DNA from: Plantactinospora soyae
GTDB lineage: Bacteria > Actinomycetota > Actinomycetes > Mycobacteriales > Micromonosporaceae
Direction: 5' to 3'
Length of the DNA: 64,000 bases
NCBI RefSeq assembly: GCF_014874095.1
Contig: NZ_JADBEB010000001.1
Location: 6,014,001-6,078,000 of the forward strand
Notes under the pieces: generated by a model
Database searches by the model: none
Seen by the model: only the letters and a program-made list of their open reading frames with translations
What the model was told of the DNA's origin: nothing
Position numbers and translations under genes: made by a program
Part shown: positions 1 through 7,730 of the stretch, one piece after another
Layout: each line of letters starts with the position of its first letter
How positions within the stretch are numbered: the stretch's first letter is position 1

Positions 1-713
1 ATGTGGGCGTACATGGGGTCGGGTGGCTCGGTGGCGAGGGCCGCGAGGGTGGCCAGGATTGTCGGCCGCGCCCATGGCAGGCGGCCCTCCGCGGCCACGT
101 AGAGGGTCGCGCCGAGGCCCCACAGGTCGGTGGCGGGAGTCGACGTGGCGTCGTGGGCCCGCTCCGGCGCGATGTACTGGGTCGTTGACAGATTCCGACC
201 GGCGACGGCCGCGGGAGCGCCGCTGTCGAAGATTGGCAGCCCGAACCCGCCGAGCACGACCCGTCCGTCGTCGGCGAGCAGAACATTCCGTGGGCGGACG
301 TCCCGATGCACCACCCCAGCCGCGTGGACAACATCCAGGGCGCCGAGCAGATGCAGGCCGACCCGTACCACCTCGGCGGCCGTAAGGGGGCCGTTGGCCG
401 CGATCACGTCGGACAGGGAGCGGGCGGGCACGTGCTCCATGACGAGCCAGAGGTGGTCGTCGGCGCTCAGCACGTCCCACATGCTCACCACGCCCGGATT
501 GTCGATCCCGGCCAGTCCGCGGACCTCGCCGAGCGTGCGGTCGTGCAACCTCGACCGCTCGGCGGCGCTCAACCGTTCCGGTACGACGACCTTCTTTACC
601 GCGACGTGCCGGCCAAGCACCTCGTCGCGAGCCAGCCAGACGCGCCCCGGGTGTGCGGTGTCGGCGATCAACCGCAGCGGACGGTACCGCCCGGCGAGCA
701 AGTCGTCCTTCAT
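1..713 (-). CDS. Serine/threonine protein kinase-like protein, probable pseudokinase (partial)
   Basis: The kinase fold reads from ATG at 713 and runs off the window start, so the C-terminus is missing. Seen: VAVKK with Lys40, a C-helix Glu near residue 63, the catalytic loop HRDVRPRN (residues 136-143), an APE motif at 182-184 and the subdomain IX Asp196. Two key elements are degraded. The glycine-rich loop (residues 15-27) lacks GxGxxG, and the DFG metal-binding motif reads GFG at 156-158, so the Mg-coordinating Asp is absent. In Hanks-type kinases this usually means weak or no phosphotransfer, hence a scaffold or regulatory pseudokinase; that is inference. Any C-terminal sensor domain lies outside the window. 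The gene is not obviously co-transcribed with the downstream rskA locus. Confidence 0.85.
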   Translation of the reverse strand, partial: MKDDLLAGRYRPLRLIADTAHPGRVWLARDEVLGRHVAVKKVVVPERLSAAERSRLHDRTLGEVRGLAGIDNPGVVSMWDVLSADDHLWLVMEHVPARSLSDVIAANGPLTAAEVVRVGLHLLGALDVVHAAGVVHRDVRPRNVLLADDGRVVLGGFGLPIFDSGAPAAVAGRNLSTTQYIAPERAHDATSTPATDLWGLGATLYVAAEGRLPWARPTILATLAALATEPPDPMYAH

Positions 714-826
714 ACAAGGGATTCGGAGCGGACGAGGTCACGGATGGGTTGACGAAGTTCGGAGATACCCCGCGGGGTCTACGTTGCGATCGTGACGACC
801 GGCTCGCCGAAGCCGGCAGTTGGTGG

Positions 827-845
827 ACCGGGGGAGGGCCCCGGT
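827..845 (-). terminator. Hairpin downstream of rskA
   Basis: Perfect 7-bp arms ACCGGGG and CCCCGGT are separated by GAGGG, 22 bases beyond the rskA stop codon. There is no T-run, which is common for actinomycete terminators. It probably ends the sigK-rskA transcript. Confidence 0.45.
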
Positions 846-866
846 GCGCCCGGCTCGCCTCGTCTG

Positions 867-1598
867 TCAGCTCAGCGCGACGACACCCACGATTCGGGTG
901 GGGGCGGTGGAACCGCCGGCGGGCTCGTTGGACAGCCCGAACGTGTCCGAAGCGGCGACCGGGCCGATGACCATGGTCGTCTCGGTGGCGCCGGCGGTGA
1001 GCAACCCGACCGGACGGGCCTTCTCAGTGTCGCGGATGAGCCATAGCTGGTAGGCCCGCCCGATGCCGGGCTCGGGCAGGTCGCGCAGCAGCACGACGCC
1101 CCGGTCACGGTCGCGCGACACGACCACGGTCGCGGCGCCGCCGGCCTGCAGCGGCTGGTCGTGGACGCGGGCGTCCGGGGCGCTCAGCACGTCGGCGACC
1201 TGACGGGCCTGGTCGCTGCTCGCCTGCTCCTGTCGGACCCGGTCGCCCGCGACCGACCACGTGGCCGCGCTCGCACCGGCCGCAGCGATGCCGACGACGG
1301 CTGCGGCGGCGGCCCATCGACGCCACTGCGGCGTCCCCCGCGTGACACCGGTCGGCCCGGTACCGACCCGCAGTTGGGGGGTGCTGGCGGCCTGCGCCAG
1401 GGTCCGCTCCCGCAACCCGGGTGGGGGGGTCCCGACGGCGGTAGCCTCGGCGAGTCGTGCCACGGTCTCCCGCAGCTCCGCCACCTCCAGGCGGCACGGC
1501 TCGCAGTCGGCCAGGTGCCGCTCGAACGCGGTCCGCTCCAGGTCGTCGACCGCAGCCAGGGCGTATGCGCCGGCGAGGGCGTGGATGTCGCTGCTCAT
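867..1598 (-). CDS. rskA: Anti-sigma-K factor RskA
   Basis: A 243-residue membrane anti-sigma factor of the RskA family. The N-terminal cytosolic part carries the zinc-binding HxxxCxxC motif (His28, Cys32, Cys35). One transmembrane helix spans about residues 95-113, followed by an extracytoplasmic RskA domain that ends in a typical beta-rich segment. It should bind and silence the adjacent SigK and release it after regulated proteolysis, as known for RskA in mycobacteria. The ATG at 1598 is chosen because it overlaps the sigK stop as ATGA, giving translational coupling. Longer upstream frames run into sigK and are not supported. Confidence 0.92.
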   Translation of the reverse strand: MSSDIHALAGAYALAAVDDLERTAFERHLADCEPCRLEVAELRETVARLAEATAVGTPPPGLRERTLAQAASTPQLRVGTGPTGVTRGTPQWRRWAAAAAVVGIAAAGASAATWSVAGDRVRQEQASSDQARQVADVLSAPDARVHDQPLQAGGAATVVVSRDRDRGVVLLRDLPEPGIGRAYQLWLIRDTEKARPVGLLTAGATETTMVIGPVAASDTFGLSNEPAGGSTAPTRIVGVVALS

Positions 1599-2212
1599 GC
1601 CCGTCCCTCCAGGTCGATGCCCAGGCAGTCCCGCATCCGGATCAGCCCGTCGCGCATCCGGGTCTTTACCGTCGGCAGCGGCGTCGCCAGCGCTTCCGCT
1701 ACCTCGCGGTAGGTGTGGCCGCCGTAGTACGCGAGCGTCACCGCCTCCCGCTGTACCGACGTCAACTGGCCCAGGCAGCGACGGACCTGCTCCCGTTCCA
1801 GCCGGGCGGTCACGTCCTCGACCACCTCGTCGTAGGGGACGTGTGTCTCGGTCGCGGCGACCCGGTGCGTGCGATCGGTGTGGGCCTGCTCGGAGCGCAC
1901 CCGGTCCACCGCTCTCCGGTGGGCCATGGTCAGGATCCAGGCTGACGCTGAGCCACGGCCGGCGTCGAAGCGAGCGGCGGTGCGCCACACCTCGACCATC
2001 ACCTCCTGGGTCACTTCCTCGGCCTGCTCCGGGTCCCGCAGCACCCGGCGGATCAGTCCGAGGACCCTGCCCACCATCGTGTCGTACAGGGCCGCGAATG
2101 CTGCCTCGTCACCCCGCGCCACCTGATGCAGCAGCTCTTCGGCATCCGGTGGGCGTCCGACGCTCACCGGGACCGACCGTAATCGCCGTGCCCGTTCCGG
2201 GTCACCGCTCAT
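1595..2212 (-). CDS. sigK: ECF RNA polymerase sigma factor SigK
   Basis: A 205-residue ECF sigma factor with region 2 (about residues 35-110) and region 4 (about 140-198) ending in a helix-turn-helix. It is paired by ATGA overlap with rskA. Two cysteines, Cys146 and Cys196, lie exactly 50 residues apart in sigma-4. Mycobacterium tuberculosis SigK has a redox-sensing pair, Cys133 and Cys183 as I recall, with the same spacing, so redox control of SigK release may be conserved. The start MSGDPE at 2212 is preferred over an upstream ATG. The neighbouring fasciclin and Moco genes match the known SigK regulon logic (MPT70/MPT83-type proteins). Confidence 0.93.
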   Translation of the reverse strand: MSGDPERARRLRSVPVSVGRPPDAEELLHQVARGDEAAFAALYDTMVGRVLGLIRRVLRDPEQAEEVTQEVMVEVWRTAARFDAGRGSASAWILTMAHRRAVDRVRSEQAHTDRTHRVAATETHVPYDEVVEDVTARLEREQVRRCLGQLTSVQREAVTLAYYGGHTYREVAEALATPLPTVKTRMRDGLIRMRDCLGIDLEGRA

Positions 2213-2480
2213 TTCCACCACATCCTTGACGTGATTGTGGCCGTGACGACCGGCCACCGCAGATCGTCGGCTCGGCCGGGCGCGCTGCCGAGCTGATCGG
2301 TTCGTACGGCCCGGTGGCGCTGCGGCCCGGGTGCGGTGCGGCCCGGGTGCGGTGCGGGAAGACGGTGCCGACGGGGTAGGAGTGTGCGACCCCGGGTCAC
2401 CGGCCGCCGTCCGGGGTGGGCGCGGCCGCCCGACAGCGGCATCGGCGCTACCCCGAGCCGCGGAGCGGACAGCGATGGTC

Positions 2481-3173
2481 TCATGCGGGGTGGGCGTGAG
2501 CGAGGCGGGCGTAGACGATGAGGTTGTCGCGGTAGTGCTGGGTGGAGTCGTCGAACTCGCCGCCGCAGGTGATCAGGCGTAGCGCGGCGTGGTCGGTGGC
2601 GCCGTAGACGGCGTCGCTGGGGAAGCGGTCCTTCGGATACTGCTCGACCTTGGCGACGGTGAACATCGCGGTGCTGCCGTCCTTCCGCTCGACGGTGATG
2701 TCGTCCCCTGCGGTCAGCTTGCCCAGGTTGAAGAACGTCCCGCGCTGGCCCTTCCAGTTGACGTGCCCGGCCAGGACGGCCGGGCCGAGCGCTCCGGGCG
2801 TCGGCGCCCTGGTGAACCAGCCGATGTCCATGGCGTTGTCGGGCACCTGCATCGTCCCGTCCGCTTGCAGATCGAGCGGGATCGTCGAGGCGGTGACCTT
2901 CAGCGATGGAATCGACACCCGTACCGGCGGTGAGTCGCCCATCAGCGGTCCCGCGGTCAGCTCGCCGGGCCGGGTGGCCGACCCGGTCGCTCCGGGCGTG
3001 GTCGGGGTGACGGTGACGGTGTTCCTGCCGGCTTGCGGCGGTTCGGGTTGGTGACCTGCGACCGCCGTGCCGATCACGACGACCGCGGTCACGGTCAGAA
3101 CGCCGGCCACCGCCAAGAGCGTGAAACGCCCTCGGCGGTGGCCGGCCGGCACAGCGGTGTCACCGGTATCCAT
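2481..3173 (-). CDS. Class F sortase
   Basis: A 230-residue exported transpeptidase. An N-terminal membrane anchor lies at about residues 17-40, followed by a Thr/Pro-rich linker and the sortase barrel. The catalytic triad is visible as His137 (AGHVN), Cys203 (LITCGG) and Arg215 (YRDNLIV). Class F enzymes are actinobacterial and cleave LPXTG-like signals to attach proteins to peptidoglycan. It lies 18 bp downstream of the CHRD gene on the same strand, so the two are probably one transcript. The CHRD protein ends in a hydrophobic segment plus Arg-rich tail but I find no LPXTG in it, so the sortase substrate is unidentified. Confidence 0.9.
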   Translation of the reverse strand: MDTGDTAVPAGHRRGRFTLLAVAGVLTVTAVVVIGTAVAGHQPEPPQAGRNTVTVTPTTPGATGSATRPGELTAGPLMGDSPPVRVSIPSLKVTASTIPLDLQADGTMQVPDNAMDIGWFTRAPTPGALGPAVLAGHVNWKGQRGTFFNLGKLTAGDDITVERKDGSTAMFTVAKVEQYPKDRFPSDAVYGATDHAALRLITCGGEFDDSTQHYRDNLIVYARLAHAHPA

Positions 3174-3191
3174 GGCAGCTGCCCCGTTCTC

Positions 3192-3980
3192 TCAGCGCTG
3201 GCCGGCGAGCCGGCGACGGGCCGTAACCGCACCAGCGGCCCCGAGCAGCGCGAGACCACCTACGGCGAACAGGACCGGGGACGGAGCGTCGGAGGTGCTG
3301 CCATCGCCGGTCGCGACTCCACCGGCGGGAACGGAACCGGCGGCCGCGCCGCTGACCATGCCACACGTCGCCGGGTCAGTGGCCTCGGCGGGGATGCCGT
3401 TGACACCGATGGACTTGGCGAATGTCGACTCGCCGAGGGCTTCCATGTCGTACTTGCCATTGTCGTTGGCGTCGATGCCGTGCTGCACGAGGTGCAGGTC
3501 CTTCAGGTGCTCGATCGTGCCCTTCGGCAGGTCGGCGGCCGGGATGGTGCGCTCGTAGCTGAGGTTGCCCTGCGCGTCGGCCTTCGGCATCCGGTCGACC
3601 GCCAGCCCGCTGGCCTTGGTCGTGTCTCCCGTCGTTGTCAGCGAGATGAAGATGTCCCCGTACATCTTCAGCCCCTCCTCCGTGCTGACGAAGCCGTTGC
3701 CGTTGGCGTCGGCGGATTTGTCCGGGCAGTGGAAGTCCATGCCGTTGACCGCGCCGTGGACGTGCTGGGCATGCGGCGAGTTCGGCGTCATCCCCTTCGA
3801 CCGGATCATGATCTTCAGGTCGCCGGCGCTCGTCGCGGTCATCGTCGCGGTGCCGGTCGCGCCGGTCTCGTTCAGATCCTTCAACTGGACCTGAACGCTC
3901 TCGTCCGCGTACGCCACTCCCGGGAACACGAGCACGAGCGCAGCCGCTGGCACGGCGAGCAGGGCTTGGGACAGTCTCAC
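3192..3980 (-). CDS. Secreted CHRD-domain protein with EF-hand-like loops and C-terminal anchor
   Basis: A 262-residue exported protein. The GTG start at 3980 is chosen because GGAG lies a suitable distance upstream and it places a classical signal peptide first (cleavage after AYA, about residue 24). The body resembles CHRD domains (QHVHG motif) and contains two Asp/Asn-rich 12-residue loops, DANGNGFVSTEE and DANDNGKYDMEA, that look like EF-hand calcium sites. The C-terminus has one hydrophobic helix followed by TARRRLAGQR, as in cell-wall-sorted or tail-anchored proteins, but without a recognisable LPXTG. A SigK-type promoter sits about 55 bp upstream. Function is unknown; a surface, calcium-binding role is inferred. 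Confidence 0.75.
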   Translation of the reverse strand: MRLSQALLAVPAAALVLVFPGVAYADESVQVQLKDLNETGATGTATMTATSAGDLKIMIRSKGMTPNSPHAQHVHGAVNGMDFHCPDKSADANGNGFVSTEEGLKMYGDIFISLTTTGDTTKASGLAVDRMPKADAQGNLSYERTIPAADLPKGTIEHLKDLHLVQHGIDANDNGKYDMEALGESTFAKSIGVNGIPAEATDPATCGMVSGAAAGSVPAGGVATGDGSTSDAPSPVLFAVGGLALLGAAGAVTARRRLAGQR

Positions 3981-4034
3981 AACAGTTTCTCCACTTCCGC
4001 CACGATGGCGTCGATCACGGGTGCTGTCAGAAGA

Positions 4035-4063
4035 GATTCGGCGCCAGACGCCCTCCGGCTTGG
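4035..4063 (-). promoter_or_regulatory. SigK-type promoter of the CHRD-sortase operon
   Basis: On the minus strand, CCAAGC (4063-4058), a 16-bp spacer and CCGAATC (4041-4035). This resembles the SigK consensus I recall from mycobacteria (CCATCC, about 17 bp, CCGAATC) and matches the element before the fasciclin gene with the same 16-bp spacing. Confidence 0.5.
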
Positions 4064-4220
4064 TCCGATCGACGAAGAATCTCCGTTCGGTCCGGAGAAC
4101 ACGCCGCCACGACATCCAACGCCCGTCGCCGCCGTCGCCATCGAGCTGATCAGGGATGGCGGCGCCCGCCTGCGGCCGGTGCTGGGCCGACCCCGCCGCT
4201 TCGCCAGGCCAACAGCGCCT

Positions 4221-5855
4221 TCAGGCGACGGTGACCGAGACGGTGTGCCAGCCGGTGGCGCCGGACGGGAACGGTGCCACCCTTTGCCCGGTCTGTACCT
4301 CGCCGCGGCCGTCGACCGCCCGTACCCGCAGCGTGTGCGTGCCTGGGGACGCGTGCCAGTCGTACCGCCACTGGACCCAGGTGTCGGCAGAGGGGGCCGG
4401 TGCCAGGGCTGCCACCTGCCACCGGCCGTCGTCGACCTGCACCTCGACCGCCCGGATCCCACGCCGCTGCGCCCAGGCCACTCCGGCCACCGGCACCGTC
4501 CCGGCCGACATCCGGGCGAACGGAGCGGGCCGGTCGATCCGGGACGCGGTCTTCACCGGCGCCCTGGCCGCCCAGCCCCGCCGTACCCAGTACGCGTCGA
4601 AGTCGTCGAACGTCGACAGTTCCAACTCGGTCAGCCACTTGCAGGCACCGGCGTAGCCGTACAGGCCCGGGGTCAGCATCCGGACCGGGAAGCCGTGCTC
4701 GTGCGGCAACGGCTCGCCGTTCATCCCGACGACGAGCATCGCGTCGCGACCGTCCAGCACCGTCTCGACCGGGGTACCGATCGTCATCCCCTCGGCGGAG
4801 CGGGCCACCACCTGGTCCGCGCCGGCCTGGATCCCGGCCTCCCGTAACAACGGGGCGAGCGGCACACCGAGCCAGCGGGCGGTGCCGACGTACGGGCCGC
4901 CGACCTCGCTGGAGACGCAGTTCAGGGTGATGTCACGCTCGACCAGCTCTCGTCGGAGCAGGTCGGTGAAGCGCAGTTCGACCGGCCGGTCGACCCTGCC
5001 TCGGATCCGGAGCCGCCAGTCGTCGACGTCGAGGCGTGGCACCGTCAGGGCGGTGTCGACGCGGTAGAACTCGGCGTTCGGGGTGTGAAAGCCGGGCTGG
5101 ACGCCGGTCGGCAGTGGGCCGGCCGGTCGGGCCGCCGCCGGGAGGCGTACGGTCTGTCGCGACCGGGAGGCGTCCCGGGCCCGGATCTGGGTCAGGAGGT
5201 ACCCGGCCGCGCCGCTGAGCGCGGTACCGGCCGCCACGACCGTCGCGACCCGGACGAAGTCCCGCCGGGTCCCGCCCGTTCGGCCCGGGTCCTCGGCAGC
5301 AGCTGGCTCTGCCTCGAAGTCCGCAACGGGCACCCGGTCGGTCGTCCGGACCGCCGCAAGCGGCGCCGAGCCGTTCCGCGTCGGCCCGTCGGCTCGGCGC
5401 GGCAACTGGTGCAGCACGATCGCGGCGACGACCGCCCCGGCGACGGACGGCAGCAGGTCGCCGGGCTCGGCCGCCGGTCGGGTCAGCGCGGCGGCGGCAC
5501 CGACCAGCCCGAATAGGGCGGCGCCGAGGACTCCGGCCACCGGCCGCCGCCGGGCCAGCACTCCGGCGAGTACGGCGACCGCGGCCAGTACGAGACCGAT
5601 CCCGCCGAGCAACACCGGCTTGTCGTACGTGTCGAAGGTCCGGACCGCGAATTCCTTGACCGGGGTAGGTGCCGCGTCGATGACGGTGGCACCGACCGCG
5701 ACCAGTGGAGCCGCCTGGGGTCGGGCGGCGGCGGCGACGAGTTGTGCCACCGCCACCCCGGCGGCCCCGCCGAGCAGTCCCGCGAATCCTGCACCGAGCC
5801 GCCGCCTGAAACGTCCACGATCCTGGACCGGTACGGCCCCGCGCGGCGCTGGCAT
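4221..5855 (-). CDS. Membrane-anchored molybdopterin-dependent oxidoreductase (sulfite oxidase fold)
   Basis: A 544-residue protein. The ATG at 5855 is preferred because GGGAGGAG precedes it. The first ~200 residues are a membrane domain with about four hydrophobic helices. It is followed by the sulfite-oxidase-type Moco domain; the likely Mo-ligand Cys is in the LNCVSSEVGG motif, with GYAGACKW further on. The C-terminus is the Mo-co dimerisation beta-sandwich ending at GWHTVSVTVA. Such proteins sit next to SigK-RskA and fasciclin genes in many actinobacteria. It probably shares a transcript with the upstream fasciclin gene (137-bp gap). The electron acceptor and physiological substrate are unknown; envelope redox repair is a guess. 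Confidence 0.9.
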   Translation of the reverse strand: MPAPRGAVPVQDRGRFRRRLGAGFAGLLGGAAGVAVAQLVAAAARPQAAPLVAVGATVIDAAPTPVKEFAVRTFDTYDKPVLLGGIGLVLAAVAVLAGVLARRRPVAGVLGAALFGLVGAAAALTRPAAEPGDLLPSVAGAVVAAIVLHQLPRRADGPTRNGSAPLAAVRTTDRVPVADFEAEPAAAEDPGRTGGTRRDFVRVATVVAAGTALSGAAGYLLTQIRARDASRSRQTVRLPAAARPAGPLPTGVQPGFHTPNAEFYRVDTALTVPRLDVDDWRLRIRGRVDRPVELRFTDLLRRELVERDITLNCVSSEVGGPYVGTARWLGVPLAPLLREAGIQAGADQVVARSAEGMTIGTPVETVLDGRDAMLVVGMNGEPLPHEHGFPVRMLTPGLYGYAGACKWLTELELSTFDDFDAYWVRRGWAARAPVKTASRIDRPAPFARMSAGTVPVAGVAWAQRRGIRAVEVQVDDGRWQVAALAPAPSADTWVQWRYDWHASPGTHTLRVRAVDGRGEVQTGQRVAPFPSGATGWHTVSVTVA

Positions 5856-5992
5856 GGACTGTCTCCTCCCACGAGAACGGAACCCACCGAACCTGCTGGC
5901 AGCCACGGGTCCGCGTGACCGGGGTACTCGACCGCTGCGCGCCGATGGCGCGACGGGCCGAACCCCGAGCACGCGGACCCTGGGCGGTCAGG

Positions 5993-6619
5993 TCAGGACG
6001 GGGGCATCAGGACGGAGTCGACCAGGTACACCACCGCGTTGGCGGTCTGCACGTTGCCGCAGACCACGGTCGCCGCCGGGCCGACCTTGAAATCGGTCCC
6101 CGAGCCGGTCACCGTGACCATGCCGCCCTGGAGGGTCTTGTGTGGGCCGGCGAGCTGTCCGGGGGCGAGCTTGCCGGGGACCACGTGGTAAGTCAGCACC
6201 CCGCTCAACATCTTCTTGTCGGCCAGCACCTTGTCCAGGTCGGCCTTGGGGATCTTCGCGAACGCGTCGTTGGTCGGCGCGAAGACGGTGACCCCGTCGG
6301 CGCTGTTCAACGAATCAACCAGGTCTGCCTGCTTGACGGCGCTGACCAGCGTCGACAGCATCGGATTGCCGCTGGCGGCGGTGGCCACCGGCACCTTCGC
6401 CATCGCCGCGAAACTGCCCGGGTCGGCCGTGTCGGTCGGCACCGCAGCACAGCCGGGGCCGAACTCGCCGTCCATCATCGCCGGTCCGGTGGTGGCCATG
6501 GGCGGCGAACTGGTCGCCGGGGCGCCGCCCGCCTCGTCCGCCGAATCACCGGCACAGGCGCCGAGCGCCAGGGTGCAGACGGTGGCCACGGCCAGCGAGG
6601 CGAGAATTCTGGTACGCAT
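5993..6619 (-). CDS. Fasciclin-domain lipoprotein (MPT83-like)
   Basis: A 208-residue secreted lipoprotein. The signal peptide ends in the lipobox LGAC (Cys22) and is followed by a Ser/Thr/Pro-poor linker and one FAS1 domain (about residues 75-208) with the H-box-like TYHVVPGKL and a terminal VYLVDSVLMPP. The MRTRIL start at 6619 is preferred because AAGGGA lies 11 bases upstream; an in-frame ATG at 6637 is possible. FAS1 lipoproteins such as MPT83/MPT70 are the main SigK targets in mycobacteria, and here a SigK-type promoter lies 41 bp upstream. Likely role: surface adhesion or envelope stress. Confidence 0.93.
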   Translation of the reverse strand: MRTRILASLAVATVCTLALGACAGDSADEAGGAPATSSPPMATTGPAMMDGEFGPGCAAVPTDTADPGSFAAMAKVPVATAASGNPMLSTLVSAVKQADLVDSLNSADGVTVFAPTNDAFAKIPKADLDKVLADKKMLSGVLTYHVVPGKLAPGQLAGPHKTLQGGMVTVTGSGTDFKVGPAATVVCGNVQTANAVVYLVDSVLMPPS

Positions 6620-6659
6620 GATGAAGAGTCCCTTCATATCGTTCTTGCGGCTTACTGGT

Positions 6660-6688
6660 GATTCGTCGCCGACCGGGGTCCGGATTGG
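6660..6688 (-). promoter_or_regulatory. SigK-type promoter of the fasciclin-Moco operon
   Basis: On the minus strand, CCAATC (6688-6683), a 16-bp spacer and ACGAATC (6666-6660), 41 bp before the fasciclin ATG. It has the same architecture as the element at 4035-4063. Confidence 0.55.
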
Positions 6689-6962
6689 TGCGGATCCGAA
6701 CTCATCGGGGCGTGCGGTCCGCTCCGAACCCGATCGTGGTGAGGATCAGGCCCATCCCGAGGTGGGCAGGTCGTCGGCCTCGTTCGGTGCGACGGGGGTG
6801 ACGGCCGTACCGACCAGGAACGGGCCGGCGACGATGAGCACCAAGTGGATCAGCCCGAGCACCCGGTTTGTGTGGGGGTGCGCGTCAGCAGGGATGGGGC
6901 CGTGGCCCGGGTCCGGTCGTGATCGACGACAGCGGCGCGGTGGATCGGTATCCGGTTTCCGA
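6689..6962. other. Intergenic stretch with a tiny hydrophobic frame
   Basis: No convincing gene. The minus strand from GTG 6862 to stop 6746 could encode 38 residues beginning VLGLIHLVLIVAGPFLVG, one potential transmembrane helix. No good ribosome binding site or homologue is evident, so I treat it as a possible gene remnant. The region also holds upstream sequence of the SigK-type promoter. Confidence 0.3.
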
Positions 6963-7730
6963 TCAGCGGTCGAGTTGGAGACGACGCCAGGCGGAGAGGG
7001 TCAGCAGTCCGAAGGTCAGTGGGACGAGCGGCACCAGGGACATCTGAGCGCCGGAAACGGAGCCGGGGACGATGGCCCACAGCGCGGGCGCGGCCAGGGG
7101 GATCCAGCCGCCGGTGCCGGCGACCACCATGACCTGGGTGGCCGCCAGGATGGCGATGGTGGTCGCGATGCCGGGTAGCAGGCCGCGACCGATGGTTGCC
7201 GCCCAGCCGGCCGGGACGGCCAGCAGCGCGGTCAGCACGGTCAGTGCCCAGAGCCGCAGGAGCGCGGTCGACGCGGCGCCGTCGAAGGCGCCCGTGGCGA
7301 CCGCGAAGCCGAGCCCGGCGACCAGCAGAACGAGCAGCGTGGCGACCACGACCGACCACAGCAGATAGACGATCAACTTGGCCAGCGCGATCGTGGGTCG
7401 ACTCACCGGGAGCGCGAACAGACCGGTGACAGTCCCGTCGGCGAACTCGCGACCAACCAGCCAGCTGAGTGCCACCCCGAAGGCGAGCAGCCCGCCGGCC
7501 GCCGTGACCTGGCTGACCGTACTGAGCAGGCTGGGCCAACCGCCCTGGGCGGCCAGTGGACCAAGTTTGGCCAGGAGCTGTTCGTTTCCGCTGGCAGCGG
7601 CCGTGGTCGACGCGCCGCCGAGGACGGCGACGCCCACGATCAGGAGGATCGTCGTACCCGTCACGACTCGTGCGGACGCGGCCTTGCGCGCCTCGACCAC
7701 CAACGCGGCGCCGAGCAGGGTTGGTGTCAT
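6963..7730 (-). CDS. ABC transporter permease (ABC-2 type exporter)
   Basis: A 255-residue integral membrane protein with about six helices: one near residues 24-40, then five from about 75 onwards. It has the loop layout of ABC-2 permeases that partner a single ATPase. Its start overlaps the ATPase stop by 4 bp, so the two form one exporter. The substrate is unknown; such actinobacterial pairs under TetR control usually export drugs or lipids. Confidence 0.88.
   Translation of the reverse strand: MTPTLLGAALVVEARKAASARVVTGTTILLIVGVAVLGGASTTAAASGNEQLLAKLGPLAAQGGWPSLLSTVSQVTAAGGLLAFGVALSWLVGREFADGTVTGLFALPVSRPTIALAKLIVYLLWSVVVATLLVLLVAGLGFAVATGAFDGAASTALLRLWALTVLTALLAVPAGWAATIGRGLLPGIATTIAILAATQVMVVAGTGGWIPLAAPALWAIVPGSVSGAQMSLVPLVPLTFGLLTLSAWRRLQLDR

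Noticed and set aside
3192-3980. LPXTG sorting signal in the CHRD protein
   Set aside because: The residues before the hydrophobic tail (STSDAPSPV) do not contain LPXTG or a close variant.
3033-4847. Very long plus-strand open frames opposite the sortase, CHRD and Moco genes
   Set aside because: They are antisense consequences of high GC; the minus-strand proteins have clear domains, signal peptides and ribosome sites.
6746-6862. 38-codon minus-strand frame with one hydrophobic helix
   Set aside because: No convincing ribosome site, no recognised family and a short length; kept only as a note on the intergenic stretch.
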